NCBI RefSeq assembly: GCF_000504285.1 | Contig: NZ_KI632511.1 | Span: forward strand, 1,795,372-1,859,371 | Reading direction: 5' to 3' | Length of the DNA stretch: 64,000 bases | Origin: Actinospica robiniae DSM 44927 | GTDB lineage: Bacteria; Actinomycetota; Actinomycetes; Streptomycetales; Catenulisporaceae | Part shown: in pieces, positions 17,538 to 25,329 of the stretch | Position numbering within the stretch: position 1 is the stretch's first letter | Layout of the letters: the number at the start of each line of letters is the position of its first letter | Made by a program: the position numbers and the translations under genes | Notes under the pieces: model-generated | Seen by the model: the letters and a program-made list of their open reading frames with translations, nothing else | What the model was told of the DNA's origin: nothing | Database searches by the model: none

Positions 17538-18322
17538 CGACTTACACCTCCTGATCCGGGCTCGCTGGAGTTCACTGTCTTCGGGCCGTTGACGAGGTCG
17601 TTGAAGTGAGAGCCGTAGATCTGGGTGCTGTAGGTCGGCTGCCCCGCCGTCGCACCGTCCGGTCCCGTGGGGGCCGTGCGCGTGGCGACGATCGCGGGAT
17701 CCTGCGGCTGAGCGGGGGCGACGTAGGGCGGCAGGCCGGGAGGCGAGCTCAACCCGGGAACGTGAACCCAGGCTGTTTCCCGCATTTCCTTCACGGCGAG
17801 CAGCAACGGCGCGTACGAATCCGCATCGACGCCGTCGTGACCCTGCCGGATCACCCCCCGGTACCACGTATCCGAGACGATCACCGCCACCGTCGAGCGC
17901 GCGGCGGCGGTCAGCACCTCGCGCAGCGGCTGGGCGTCGACCATGCGACACGCGATGTTCAGGTCGCTGCCGAATACACCGAACTCGTCGTCGTTGACCT
18001 CGCCGCCGTGCAACGAGACACGCAGCCGCATCTCCTCGACGGGAGTCTCGGCCAGTGTGCGCATGACCAGGGCTCGGTGCAGCTGCCATGTCATCGCGCG
18101 GGTGACGACCGCCTTGGGGACGGACGGCGGAACGAACATGATCGCCCCGTCCCCGGTCTCCTTCACGTGCACGCAGGACCAATCGACGTGCAGCGCGCGG
18201 AAGGCGCCCGAAAGCGCGGCGTGCAGGTCCCGGCGCAGCGCGCGTTGCGCCGCGTCGTTCCTCGAGCCGAAGCGTTCGATGTCGGCGACGGCAATCGCCG
18301 AGTACAACGCTGGTGCGTTCAT
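17534..18322 (-). CDS. Class III nucleotide cyclase-like protein, possible Pycsar cyclase
   Basis: 262 residues from ATG 18322. The catalytic domain fills about 8-190. Metal-binding Asp candidates are D14 (AVADIERFG) and D58 (ETGDGAIMFVP), and the transition-state Asn-x3-Arg pair is N122/R126 (LNIACR), so it should be active. A Pro-rich linker leads to a C-terminal motif GSHFNDLVNGPKTVN at 237-251, similar to the N-terminal region of the next protein. A Pycsar-type membrane effector is encoded 99 bp upstream, which fits a cCMP or cUMP cyclase, but the base made cannot be read with confidence. A promoter-like AT-rich element lies just upstream. Confidence 0.82.
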   Translation of the reverse strand: MNAPALYSAIAVADIERFGSRNDAAQRALRRDLHAALSGAFRALHVDWSCVHVKETGDGAIMFVPPSVPKAVVTRAMTWQLHRALVMRTLAETPVEEMRLRVSLHGGEVNDDEFGVFGSDLNIACRMVDAQPLREVLTAAARSTVAVIVSDTWYRGVIRQGHDGVDADSYAPLLLAVKEMRETAWVHVPGLSSPPGLPPYVAPAQPQDPAIVATRTAPTGPDGATAGQPTYSTQIYGSHFNDLVNGPKTVNSSEPGSGGVSR

Positions 18323-18353
18323 GCAACTCTCGCCTTTCCGGAGGTTTCAAGCA

Positions 18354-18382
18354 CGTATATTTACATCACGCTATATCAACAA
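18354..18382 (-). promoter_or_regulatory. Candidate sigma-70-type promoter of the cyclase operon
   Basis: Reading the minus strand, TTGTTG (18382-18377) and TATACG (18359-18354) are separated by exactly 17 bp. The surrounding 50 bp are AT-rich in an otherwise very GC-rich region. Transcription would begin near 18347, about 25 bp before the cyclase start codon, so the cyclase and the genes after it could be expressed separately from the membrane effector. Confidence 0.5.
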
Positions 18383-18421
18383 TTTTAATAGGGGAAGCCG
18401 GTCGGTGGCGGCCCACGGCCG

Positions 18422-18949
18422 CTAACCCAAGAGCAGTCCGACGACCGCGAACGCGGCGCCGAATCCCAGGAGCGCCATGCCGATCCGCACGTAGCGGAAC
18501 TTGGTCATCGCGATTCGGCCCAGCACTTCCGCCTGGGCGCGCAGCCATCGTTCAGGGTCGGCGTTCGCCGTACTCAGTACGCTGCTCAACGTGGCGGAGT
18601 CGTGCTTGCCGGGGAACTGGTGCAGCCACACGGCGTCCTCGGGCGAGCCCGCGAAGCGCGGGAAGATCGCGGCGCCCAGTGCCGCGATTCCGGCGACCCA
18701 GCACACGCCCGCACCGATGAGCAGGGTGAGCCCCGCGGCGCCGGGGTGTGCCGTGCCGAGGCCCTGAGCGGCGAAGATCAGGATCGCGGTCGCCGTCGCG
18801 GCGAGTGCGCTCGCCTTCCCGTCAGCGCGCTCGATGGCGTGCTCGGCCTGCGCGGCCAGATGCGCGACCACCGACGGCTGCTGCCGAACCGGGGCCTGCT
18901 CACCGGTGGCGCGCGCTTTTTGAGCGCGCGACAAGAGAACACTCCTCAT
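18422..18949 (-). CDS. Pycsar-type transmembrane effector (Pycsar_TM/DUF5706-like)
   Basis: 175 residues from ATG 18949, preceded by GGGAGGG. It has the layout of Pycsar membrane effectors: a helical N-terminus ending in the RADGKAS signature at 41-47, membrane helices at about 48-64 and 70-97, a cytoplasmic helical region, an AMTKFRYVR segment and a third membrane helix at 153-174. In Pycsar defence, a cyclase makes cCMP or cUMP after phage infection and this kind of protein damages the membrane, stopping growth of the infected cell. The cyclase gene follows at 99 bp on the same strand. Family assignment is by visible pattern. Confidence 0.75.
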   Translation of the reverse strand: MRSVLLSRAQKARATGEQAPVRQQPSVVAHLAAQAEHAIERADGKASALAATATAILIFAAQGLGTAHPGAAGLTLLIGAGVCWVAGIAALGAAIFPRFAGSPEDAVWLHQFPGKHDSATLSSVLSTANADPERWLRAQAEVLGRIAMTKFRYVRIGMALLGFGAAFAVVGLLLG

Positions 18950-19126
18950 GCATCCCTCCCTCTCCGACGCGGACCACCACCGCGCGAAGCCGACCCGATC
19001 CCACGCACGGACGTCCGCGGAATCCCTATCTTCCGTATCAGCGCCGGGCGACGCTGTAGCCGATTACACAAAGCCGCCACCACGGCTCGGCGTCGACGGT
19101 CGGCTGCCGTATGCGCCGAAGAGCGG

Positions 19127-19786
19127 TCACAAATCGGCTATGGCACGCAGCGCCCGCACGTCCGCGACGACCACCCGGCGGTCCACGGACCGCACGATGC
19201 CTCGTTCGCGAAGGGCCGCCAGGTTCTTGGCGACCGCCTCTCTGCTCGCCCCGATGGCCGCGGCCATCTCCTGCTGGGTCAATCGCGCGACGGCCTCGGC
19301 CGGCCGGTCGGTCCCGGCCAGGTCGAGCAGCAGCCGGGCCAATCGCCGCAGGACGGGAAGCGTAGCCATGTCCTGGCTGAGGAAGTCGGCGGAACGCAGA
19401 CGTGCGGTGAGCAGACGGGTGACCGCCGCGGCGGCACGCGGATGCCGTTCGAGATACCCGCGGAAGTCCGGTGCATTGATGACACGCGCCTCGACCGGGG
19501 TCAGGGCGGTCACCGTCGCCGTGCGCGGACCGCCGTCGAGTGCAGCAATCTCGCCGATCAGATCCTTCGGACCGAGCAGCCCGAAGATGACCGAGCGGCC
19601 GTTGTCCGCCTCGCCCCGCACGACGGTCCACCCACTGATAACGGCCACTACATGAGTGCTCGCATATCCCTGTTTGAGTATGCGCTCATCCGCGGAGAAA
19701 GTGTGAGGGTACCCTAGCCTTAGTAGAGTACGAAGGTCTTCACTTTCGAGGGCCGACAACAGCGGCTCGTCGCTGAAGATCGCCAA
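19127..19786 (-). CDS. Crp/Fnr-family transcriptional regulator
   Basis: 219 residues from TTG 19786, which follows GGAGGGAGGGTGA. Residues about 10-125 form a cyclic-nucleotide-binding beta-barrel whose phosphate-binding cassette looks intact: FGLLGPKDLIGEIAALDGGPRTATV contains the conserved Gly-Glu and the Arg that bind the cyclic phosphate. A dimer helix and the Crp-type winged helix follow (LTQQEMAAAIGASREAVAKNLAAL). It is encoded directly upstream of the Pycsar-type effector and cyclase on the same strand, 177 bp away. It could therefore sense the nucleotide made by that cyclase, or simply control the locus. It could also be an unrelated global regulator. Confidence 0.88.
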   Translation of the reverse strand: MAIFSDEPLLSALESEDLRTLLRLGYPHTFSADERILKQGYASTHVVAVISGWTVVRGEADNGRSVIFGLLGPKDLIGEIAALDGGPRTATVTALTPVEARVINAPDFRGYLERHPRAAAAVTRLLTARLRSADFLSQDMATLPVLRRLARLLLDLAGTDRPAEAVARLTQQEMAAAIGASREAVAKNLAALRERGIVRSVDRRVVVADVRALRAIADL

Positions 19787-19971
19787 TCACCCTCCCTCCT
19801 CCGCTTTGAGTCCCCTCAGTATGCGGTAGGCCCAGGAAGGCCTCTACCAGCTTAATCGCTTCGAGACCTGCGCGTAAGCGGGCCTTGCTCCGATGCGGCT
19901 CGCGGCACTGCATACGTCTCACCGTCAACGGGAGTGTGAGAACGTCTCATTCTGCACCCCTACTTTCCTCA
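19787..19971. other. Intergenic region upstream of the Crp-type gene
   Basis: Holds the GGAGGGAGGG ribosome site of the Crp-type gene at its left edge and probably its promoter. I see no gene here. The DUF5753-like remnant begins immediately to the right. Confidence 0.4.
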
Positions 19972-20247
19972 TATATCCGTCGGCAGAGATCTGCGTCCAG
20001 GCTCCCGCGCAGCCCCTCCCAAAGAGCGGCCGCCGCTCCTCATGCCTGCATCGCTTAGCGCGTCCCGTTCGTCCCGACCGGGATCACCGAGCAAGCCGAC
20101 GGCCCGAAGAGATGAGATGAAGTCAGAGGTCTGCAAGAGGCTGGGCACGAACATGTGCCGGGCAAGCTTGGACTCCGACTCCGTGCAGGGGCCGACCGCC
20201 TGGGACGGCCATCCGTCGGAAGAGGGAGAAAACGCCGGGCAAGGCGA
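19972..20247 (-). pseudogene. Possible remnant of an XRE/DUF5753 regulator
   Basis: One minus-strand frame, opened by a TAG at 20250-20248, reads SESKLARHMFVPSLLQTSDF and then SSLRAVGLLGDPGRDERDAL. This resembles the DUF5753 segment of actinomycete XRE regulators (normally ...EPHLVPGLLQTEDYARAL...). The DNA-binding domain and the rest are missing. No ribosome site supports a short gene, so I read it as decay. Confidence 0.35.
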
Positions 20248-20499
20248 CTATGACAGGGCGTCAGATTAAGGTCGATCGTGGCGAAGTGCTCACGATCTGC
20301 CCGTTTCTCACGGGGAACGTCGGAGGGACGTGCAGCTCGTCACGCTGCGCGCCGTCGCGTTCATGGATGTCCGCCACGCGGTTATTCCGCCGGGCGGACC
20401 GCGATCGCCGATCAACACCTCAATCAGCTACCGCCCGCACGCAGCCCTCCGATCCGTTCCGGCACCGCAGGGTCAGGCGGCGCGCTCAAATGCCTTCGA
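20248..20499. other. Spacer with no supported gene
   Basis: Short overlapping frames only, with no ribosome site and family match together. It separates the DUF5753-like remnant from the stop of the methyltransferase gene. Confidence 0.35.
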
Positions 20500-21258
20500 T
20501 CACGCAGGCTCGCAGACACAGAGTTGAAGGGGCGCATCCCCGGCAAAGGGTCGCCCGGACCAGTCGCCGAAGCGTTCGACGAGCCGAAGGCCGCCGAGCG
20601 AGAGGAGCAGCGGCAGCTCTTGCGGGAAGATGCTCCTGATCTCAAGCGGTGTGACGAGGAAGTCGGGGTCGGAGACAGTCGAGAAGTGCCACATCCCGCG
20701 GTTAACCTGCGTGGCCGCATCGTAGACCTCGGCGACATCGACGCTCACGGTGCCACGATCGGGATCCACGAACGACAACGACTCTCGGGTGCGCCGCACG
20801 CCGTCGGCTTCGGCGAGCATCCGCACGCTTGGGTTGAAGACATCGAAGGCGAACCGTGCTCCAGGTGCCAGGTGCTCGCGAACCGAGCGGAAGCAGCTCA
20901 CCAGATCCGTAGCCTCATACAGATGCAGCAGCGCGTTGGAGGCGATGAAGACGAAGTCGAACGTGCGCCCCAGGTCGAAGGCCCGCATGTCGCCGTGCAC
21001 CCATTCCACCGCCACCGACACACCGCGCTCGTTCGCCTTGCGCTCAGCCTCAGCCAGCATGTCCGACGAGAAGTCCAGGCCGACGCACGGATGCCCGTCG
21101 GACGCGATGGGGATCAACTTCTGCCCGGTGCCGCAACCGAGCTCCAGCACGCGCCCGCCTTGGCGCTTGGCCTCCGCCAGGTAGAAGTCGACTGACGGCC
21201 CGCCGCCCGGGAACATCAGGTCGTACAGCCTCGCCTGCGAGTAAAACGCCTCACTCAT
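20500..21258 (-). CDS. Class I SAM-dependent methyltransferase
   Basis: 252 residues from ATG 21258; GGATGAGG lies six bases upstream, whereas an ATG four codons earlier has no room for a ribosome site. The SAM-binding motif is VLELGCGTGQ at about residue 38, followed by the acidic VGLDFSSDML, and HGDMRAFDLG marks motif II. The C-terminal half has FAFDVFNPS and a beta-rich extension typical of small-molecule methyltransferases. Substrate unknown. It is not closely linked to another gene: decayed DNA lies on one side and a transporter gene 564 bp away on the other. Confidence 0.85.
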   Translation of the reverse strand: MSEAFYSQARLYDLMFPGGGPSVDFYLAEAKRQGGRVLELGCGTGQKLIPIASDGHPCVGLDFSSDMLAEAERKANERGVSVAVEWVHGDMRAFDLGRTFDFVFIASNALLHLYEATDLVSCFRSVREHLAPGARFAFDVFNPSVRMLAEADGVRRTRESLSFVDPDRGTVSVDVAEVYDAATQVNRGMWHFSTVSDPDFLVTPLEIRSIFPQELPLLLSLGGLRLVERFGDWSGRPFAGDAPLQLCVCEPA

Positions 21259-21822
21259 GAAGGGCCTCATCCTTTCGCCGATACCGCAAAACCCCGGATG
21301 TACACGTAGCCGCGCCCCGCCATCCGCCAAAAGCTCACACGCCTTATCGATTTGATCGGCGGCCCGCCGAGCCCTGCCCGGGCGCTGAGAGTGTGCCGGG
21401 ACTGGGGACCGAGGCGTTGATGAGCCGACGGTCGGCGTGTAGTGCTCGGGATGGACAGCACGCAACGCCGGCGGGAGCTGCCCCACGTTCCCAGCACATA
21501 GAGCCGATCCTCAGGCGATACATGGCGAGCCTCAATCGCCGAAGCGACGTCGGGAACCGCCGTGGGACGCCCGCAGATCCCACCCGTAGATGTGCAGGCC
21601 GCCGGCGACCTGCACATCCATCGCGATCAGTCCGTCCAGGGGCGCTTCCAGCACGTCGGCCAAGTCGTCTTCTACGGCCATAGACATACTCTAGGGAAAC
21701 CGCGCGCCGGACGTTGTCACCGGCCCCTCGATCGCGAACGCCGACAGTCGGACCGACGTCACGCAACCGGGTCAGAACCTTGAATCTCCCTGGTCCGCGC
21801 TCTGTTCGGAGGCCAGTCGCGC
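21259..21822. other. 564 bp without a confident gene
   Basis: The only self-contained small frame of note is on the minus strand at 21532-21687 (51 residues, beginning MSMAVEDDLADVLEAP and ending RRRFGD). It has no ribosome site and no family I recognise. The other frames are arginine-rich shadows. Confidence 0.3.
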
Positions 21823-23070
21823 TCAGCCCATCTCCTGGCCGCGAGACGTAGTCAGCGTCGTCGACCGCGCATCTCTCGCGGGCTGCATTCCGTTGGGCTC
21901 GTTGTCCCGATCGGTGTGCAGCGCCAGCCAGTAGATGCCGCACGCAGCGAGGCCGAGCACGAGAAGGGACGGGCCAACGGCGTACGCACCGACTGCTCCG
22001 ATGAGCAGCCCGATGCCTGCCGGCAGCACGGCGCCTCCGATCGCGGAGCCCGCGACCTGCAGGCCGACCGTCGTAGCCATGGCTTCGGCGCGATCGCGGT
22101 CACCGGCGGTGAGCATGAGCAGAGGAAAGACCGGCGCGGTCGCAAGTCCCAAGAGCATCATCCCGGCGACCGCGACCGGCGCCGGGGCGGGCAGAGCGGT
22201 CAGCAGCGCGCCCAGCGGTACGGCGGTGACGGCTCCCGCCAAGACCCGGGAGGAGCCGAGCCGGTCGGCGAGCGGACCGAGCAGCATCCGACCGGCGAAC
22301 ATCATCGCCCAGTATGCGGAGACGGCGATACCCGCCGCCGTCTGCGGCAGGCCGCGCCCGGCGGTGAGGAACACATATCCCCACACGCCCGCGCCCGACT
22401 CGATCCCGTCTTCCACGGCCATGAAAGCCACCCCGGCCACCAGGGCTCGCGACCAGCGCGCCGTCTGCCCCACAGCACCCGCCGAGGGCGATGTATCAGG
22501 GAGCGGCGGAGTCGCCGCGCTCGAGAGTGCGGGGCGATCCCACGAGCGATGTGTGAACGCGAGCAGGACACCCACCAGCGCGATGACGCCCGCCATGAAC
22601 CCAAGCGAGACGCGCCAATTCAAGCCGCCCGTCAGCAGCACGGTGACGATCAACGGCCCGGCGGTGGCGCCCAGTCCGTAGCCGGCGTGCATCCAGGTGA
22701 TGTTCCGGGCACTGAAATGCCCGGCCGCGTACACGTTGAGCGCAGTGTCGATCATTCCGAAGCCCAGCCCGAAGACCGCCACGCCAAGGGCCATCACCCA
22801 AAGCGCGGGAGCCACGGACTCCAGGGCCAAGGCTGCACTGATCGTCATGGTGCCGAGAACCAGGAGCGGCCCCATCGACATCCGGGCCGACAGACGCCCG
22901 GTAGCGGCGCTGGACAGGGCTGAAGCAGCAACGCCGGCAGCGAGCAGGACCCCGAGTGCTCCCGTCGGCTGGTGGAGGCTGACGCGCATCGACGGCCACA
23001 ACTGTCCCAGGGTCGACCCGGGCAGCGCCGTGCTGAGATAAACAAGGCAGGACAGGATGAAGCAAGACAC
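21823..23070 (-). CDS. MFS transporter, 12 membrane segments
   Basis: 415 residues from GTG 23070, with GAAGGG 7-8 bp upstream. Twelve hydrophobic segments are visible, with a central loop at about 175-205 and MFS-type loops such as ATGRLSARMSMGPL and GPLADRLGSSRVL. The long Ala/Gly-rich membrane helices and the absence of a 14-segment layout separate it from the DHA2 exporter at 7416-8873. Whether it imports sugars or exports drugs cannot be said. No regulator gene is adjacent. The last 25 residues are polar and cytoplasmic. Confidence 0.85.
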   Translation of the reverse strand: MSCFILSCLVYLSTALPGSTLGQLWPSMRVSLHQPTGALGVLLAAGVAASALSSAATGRLSARMSMGPLLVLGTMTISAALALESVAPALWVMALGVAVFGLGFGMIDTALNVYAAGHFSARNITWMHAGYGLGATAGPLIVTVLLTGGLNWRVSLGFMAGVIALVGVLLAFTHRSWDRPALSSAATPPLPDTSPSAGAVGQTARWSRALVAGVAFMAVEDGIESGAGVWGYVFLTAGRGLPQTAAGIAVSAYWAMMFAGRMLLGPLADRLGSSRVLAGAVTAVPLGALLTALPAPAPVAVAGMMLLGLATAPVFPLLMLTAGDRDRAEAMATTVGLQVAGSAIGGAVLPAGIGLLIGAVGAYAVGPSLLVLGLAACGIYWLALHTDRDNEPNGMQPARDARSTTLTTSRGQEMG

Positions 23071-23175
23071 GAATGTGCCCTTCGAGGAGTGGTGCTGCGC
23101 TTCCGGAGCAGCACGCGGTGACAGGTCTATGAGTCAGCGCGTGCGTGCCGGCCGACGACCCCAACTCCTCGGAGG

Positions 23176-23660
23176 TTGTTCACGGCGACGAGGCTAATGG
23201 TGAACCGGGTACAACGCCAGCGCATTATCGGGGACGCACCGCTCTCGAACCCCGATGCCGCCCGCGTGAAGGCGTGGCGCGGGCTCGTGCGCGAGGGCTG
23301 CCTTCCGCCGGTCCTGCTGCGGTGGATCAGTGGTCTCAAGTGCTGTGTCGTGCTCGACGGGCACGACCGGATCGTCGCGGTCCAGGCCGAACGAGTCGCA
23401 CCGCAGGTTCGCATCCTGGCCCGCGCCCGACCTGGCAGCACCAAAGCCAACGCGGCTGGGCCATAAGCGCCTATGAGGAGCGGATGTCACGCGCTCAACA
23501 AGGAGCGGCGGATCGCGACCCGTTCGCGCCTCTCGTCATTTCGTCCGCGGGGCGGATCCTGGCGAAAGAGCTACACGAGATCGCCTCAATGCCTGCTCGA
23601 ACGCGAGCCATGCAGATGCCCGATGGTGCATGTCAACCTAAAGATACGCAGACGGATCAG
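23176..23660 (+). pseudogene. Hypothetical gene broken by a frameshift
   Basis: The frame from 23176 (or ATG 23197) reads a plausible protein, including WRGLVREGCLPPVLLRWISG and CCVVLDGHDRIVAVQAE, and stops at 23466. Just after that, a different frame continues in similar style (AYEERMSRAQQGAADRD, then VISSAGRILAKELHEIA). This looks like one actinomycete hypothetical protein split by a frameshift near 23455, then decaying. I do not know its function. If the first part is translated alone it makes about 90 residues. Confidence 0.4.
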
Positions 23661-23792
23661 CGAGCTCAAAGCAGACCTGCCGGCCCGACGGGAACTCGCC
23701 GTCGCCGAGCGACGGGCCGGAGAGATCGACGTCATCGACCTGTTCCGGTCCCCGATCTTCCTGCATTCGGGCCAACCAGGCCGCTTCGAAGC

Positions 23793-24206
23793 TCACAGCC
23801 GGAAGTGCCACCAGTTGCGGTTCTCCCCGACACGCGGCGGCCGGGGATCGGGCAACGTCTTGCGCTCGAACTCCACATCCAGCCGTGCCACGAGCAGCCG
23901 CAGGTCACGGCCCGTTGCGGAAGGGAGTGCTCCAAGAACGTCCTGCAGAGTGTCCCGCGCATAGACCGGGTCACAGCACGGGCACTCATGCCAGGGCCTA
24001 TACAAAGGCCGACCCGGCCGCCGAAGGAAGCGTTCATACGTGGCGATCGCCTCGGCCACCGCGCCTGGACCCAGCCGCGTGCGCTCCAACCGCTTGACGG
24101 CGGCAGATGTTCGCTGGCTGATGCCTCTGACCTGGCTGAATTTCCGTAGCCCGCCTCGCCGCATCTGATAGTCGGTGCGCACCGCGCCGGGCGACCTACG
24201 CGACAT
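23793..24206 (-). CDS. Hypothetical protein with a Cys-Pro-Cys-Cys motif
   Basis: 137 residues from ATG 24206. It begins with an arginine-rich segment, has WHECPCCDPVYARDTL in the middle, then a helical LPSATGRDLRLLVARLDVEFERKTLPDP and an aromatic end NWWHFRL. Similar small Cys-containing hypothetical proteins occur in actinomycetes, but no function is known to me. The CPCC cluster could bind a metal. The surrounding DNA is partly decayed, so this may be an accessory gene. Confidence 0.55.
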   Translation of the reverse strand: MSRRSPGAVRTDYQMRRGGLRKFSQVRGISQRTSAAVKRLERTRLGPGAVAEAIATYERFLRRPGRPLYRPWHECPCCDPVYARDTLQDVLGALPSATGRDLRLLVARLDVEFERKTLPDPRPPRVGENRNWWHFRL

Positions 24207-24432
24207 AGGCCTTTCGTATCGACGTCATGGCTCCATCATGCCATGGCAGACGACCTCACGAATCAAGGCTTGGAGATGACCAGTTGACCGGAACGCTAGT
24301 CCGAACGAGTCAAGTACAGAGAAGCACGAGCGAGCACAAGGTGAAGGTCTTGCTGCCGGAGACGCGCCGCCGTCTCGGCTCCGTGGATGCCTCCAAGAAT
24401 AGGTCTCGAGCCGCTGCAGCACCCGGCTCGCA

Positions 24433-24882
24433 TTACCGAAGCCGAAGTCTCTCGCGGTGGGAATTGACGAACGGGGCAACGACCGGGTCGTTGAGCAGCA
24501 GGAAGTCGACCATGCCCCAGAACTCCGGCAGCAGCGGGCTCGCCAGCGCGGCAGCACGGTCGAGCTTGGCCCCGAACAGTGCACTGTCGCCGAACACATT
24601 GCCGCCGGTCGTCAGCGAACACATCGGCTGCTCATGGCCTTCGACCGCTCCCCAACGACAGCCGAACGTCACGTGATCGCTGAAATCACCGGTGCCCCAC
24701 GTGCCGATGACGATGTCGAAGAAGACCTCACCGCCAACAGCATGGTGGTAGCAACTGGCGTAGAACACCGCTCGATCCACGCCGGCCTCGGACAGGTTGG
24801 CCCACGTCCGATCGACAATGGAGTTGCAGCACTGGCACGGGAACTGGCGAACGTGACGCTCGCCGCTGAACATGAGGTCCAT
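24433..24882 (-). CDS. Hypothetical protein
   Basis: 149 residues from ATG 24882; a second ATG lies three codons in. It contains FPCQCCNSIVDR near the start, then VFYASCYHHAVGGEVFFDIV and WGTGDFSDHVTFGCRWG, giving a mixed alpha/beta protein rich in Cys, His and aromatics. I do not recognise the family. There is no strong ribosome site. It could be a truncated accessory gene in the same decayed zone as its neighbours. Confidence 0.45.
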   Translation of the reverse strand: MDLMFSGERHVRQFPCQCCNSIVDRTWANLSEAGVDRAVFYASCYHHAVGGEVFFDIVIGTWGTGDFSDHVTFGCRWGAVEGHEQPMCSLTTGGNVFGDSALFGAKLDRAAALASPLLPEFWGMVDFLLLNDPVVAPFVNSHRERLRLR

Positions 24883-25329
24883 GGCCGATCATCATCCCGG
24901 TCCGAGCTCGCCATGGCTACTCCGCAGCCCTGCAGCCGCGGAGACGCGGAGACGCGGCGGTCTCAGCGAGCTGATTGAGCGGGCCGACGCCGAGCAGCCG
25001 CCCAGCCGCCCGCTCGCCCGGCGCTAGCGATCAGACAGGGCGGCAGGTCGAGCAGCGACGCGTAAACGTGAGCGACCACGTTCGAACAGGGGCTGCGGGA
25101 AAGTTTCACAGAGTCTTAAGCAGGGTCCGGATTCAGCCCGCAGCATCGTAAGACCACCCGCGCACTCTCATCTGCGGCTCCGAGTCGTCGCGACGACGGT
25201 GTGCGGGCGGGCGTCGGTGTTCATGTGTCAGGGGTCTGAACCGCTGAGCCCGTTTGCCCGTTCCCCGGGGCGGAACGAGAGCACGGGCGCGGCCCACGCG
25301 CCCGCACGACCTCGTCAAGGAGGATCGAC
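24883..25329. other. 447 bp intergenic region upstream of the HAF-repeat gene
   Basis: No gene is supported. The right end holds the AAGGAGGATCGAC ribosome site of the HAF-repeat gene. Short frames here are arginine-rich and lack ribosome sites. Confidence 0.5.

Noticed and set aside
21532-21687. 51-residue minus-strand frame considered as a peptide precursor
   Set aside because: No ribosome site, no modification or transport genes nearby and no recognisable leader motif.
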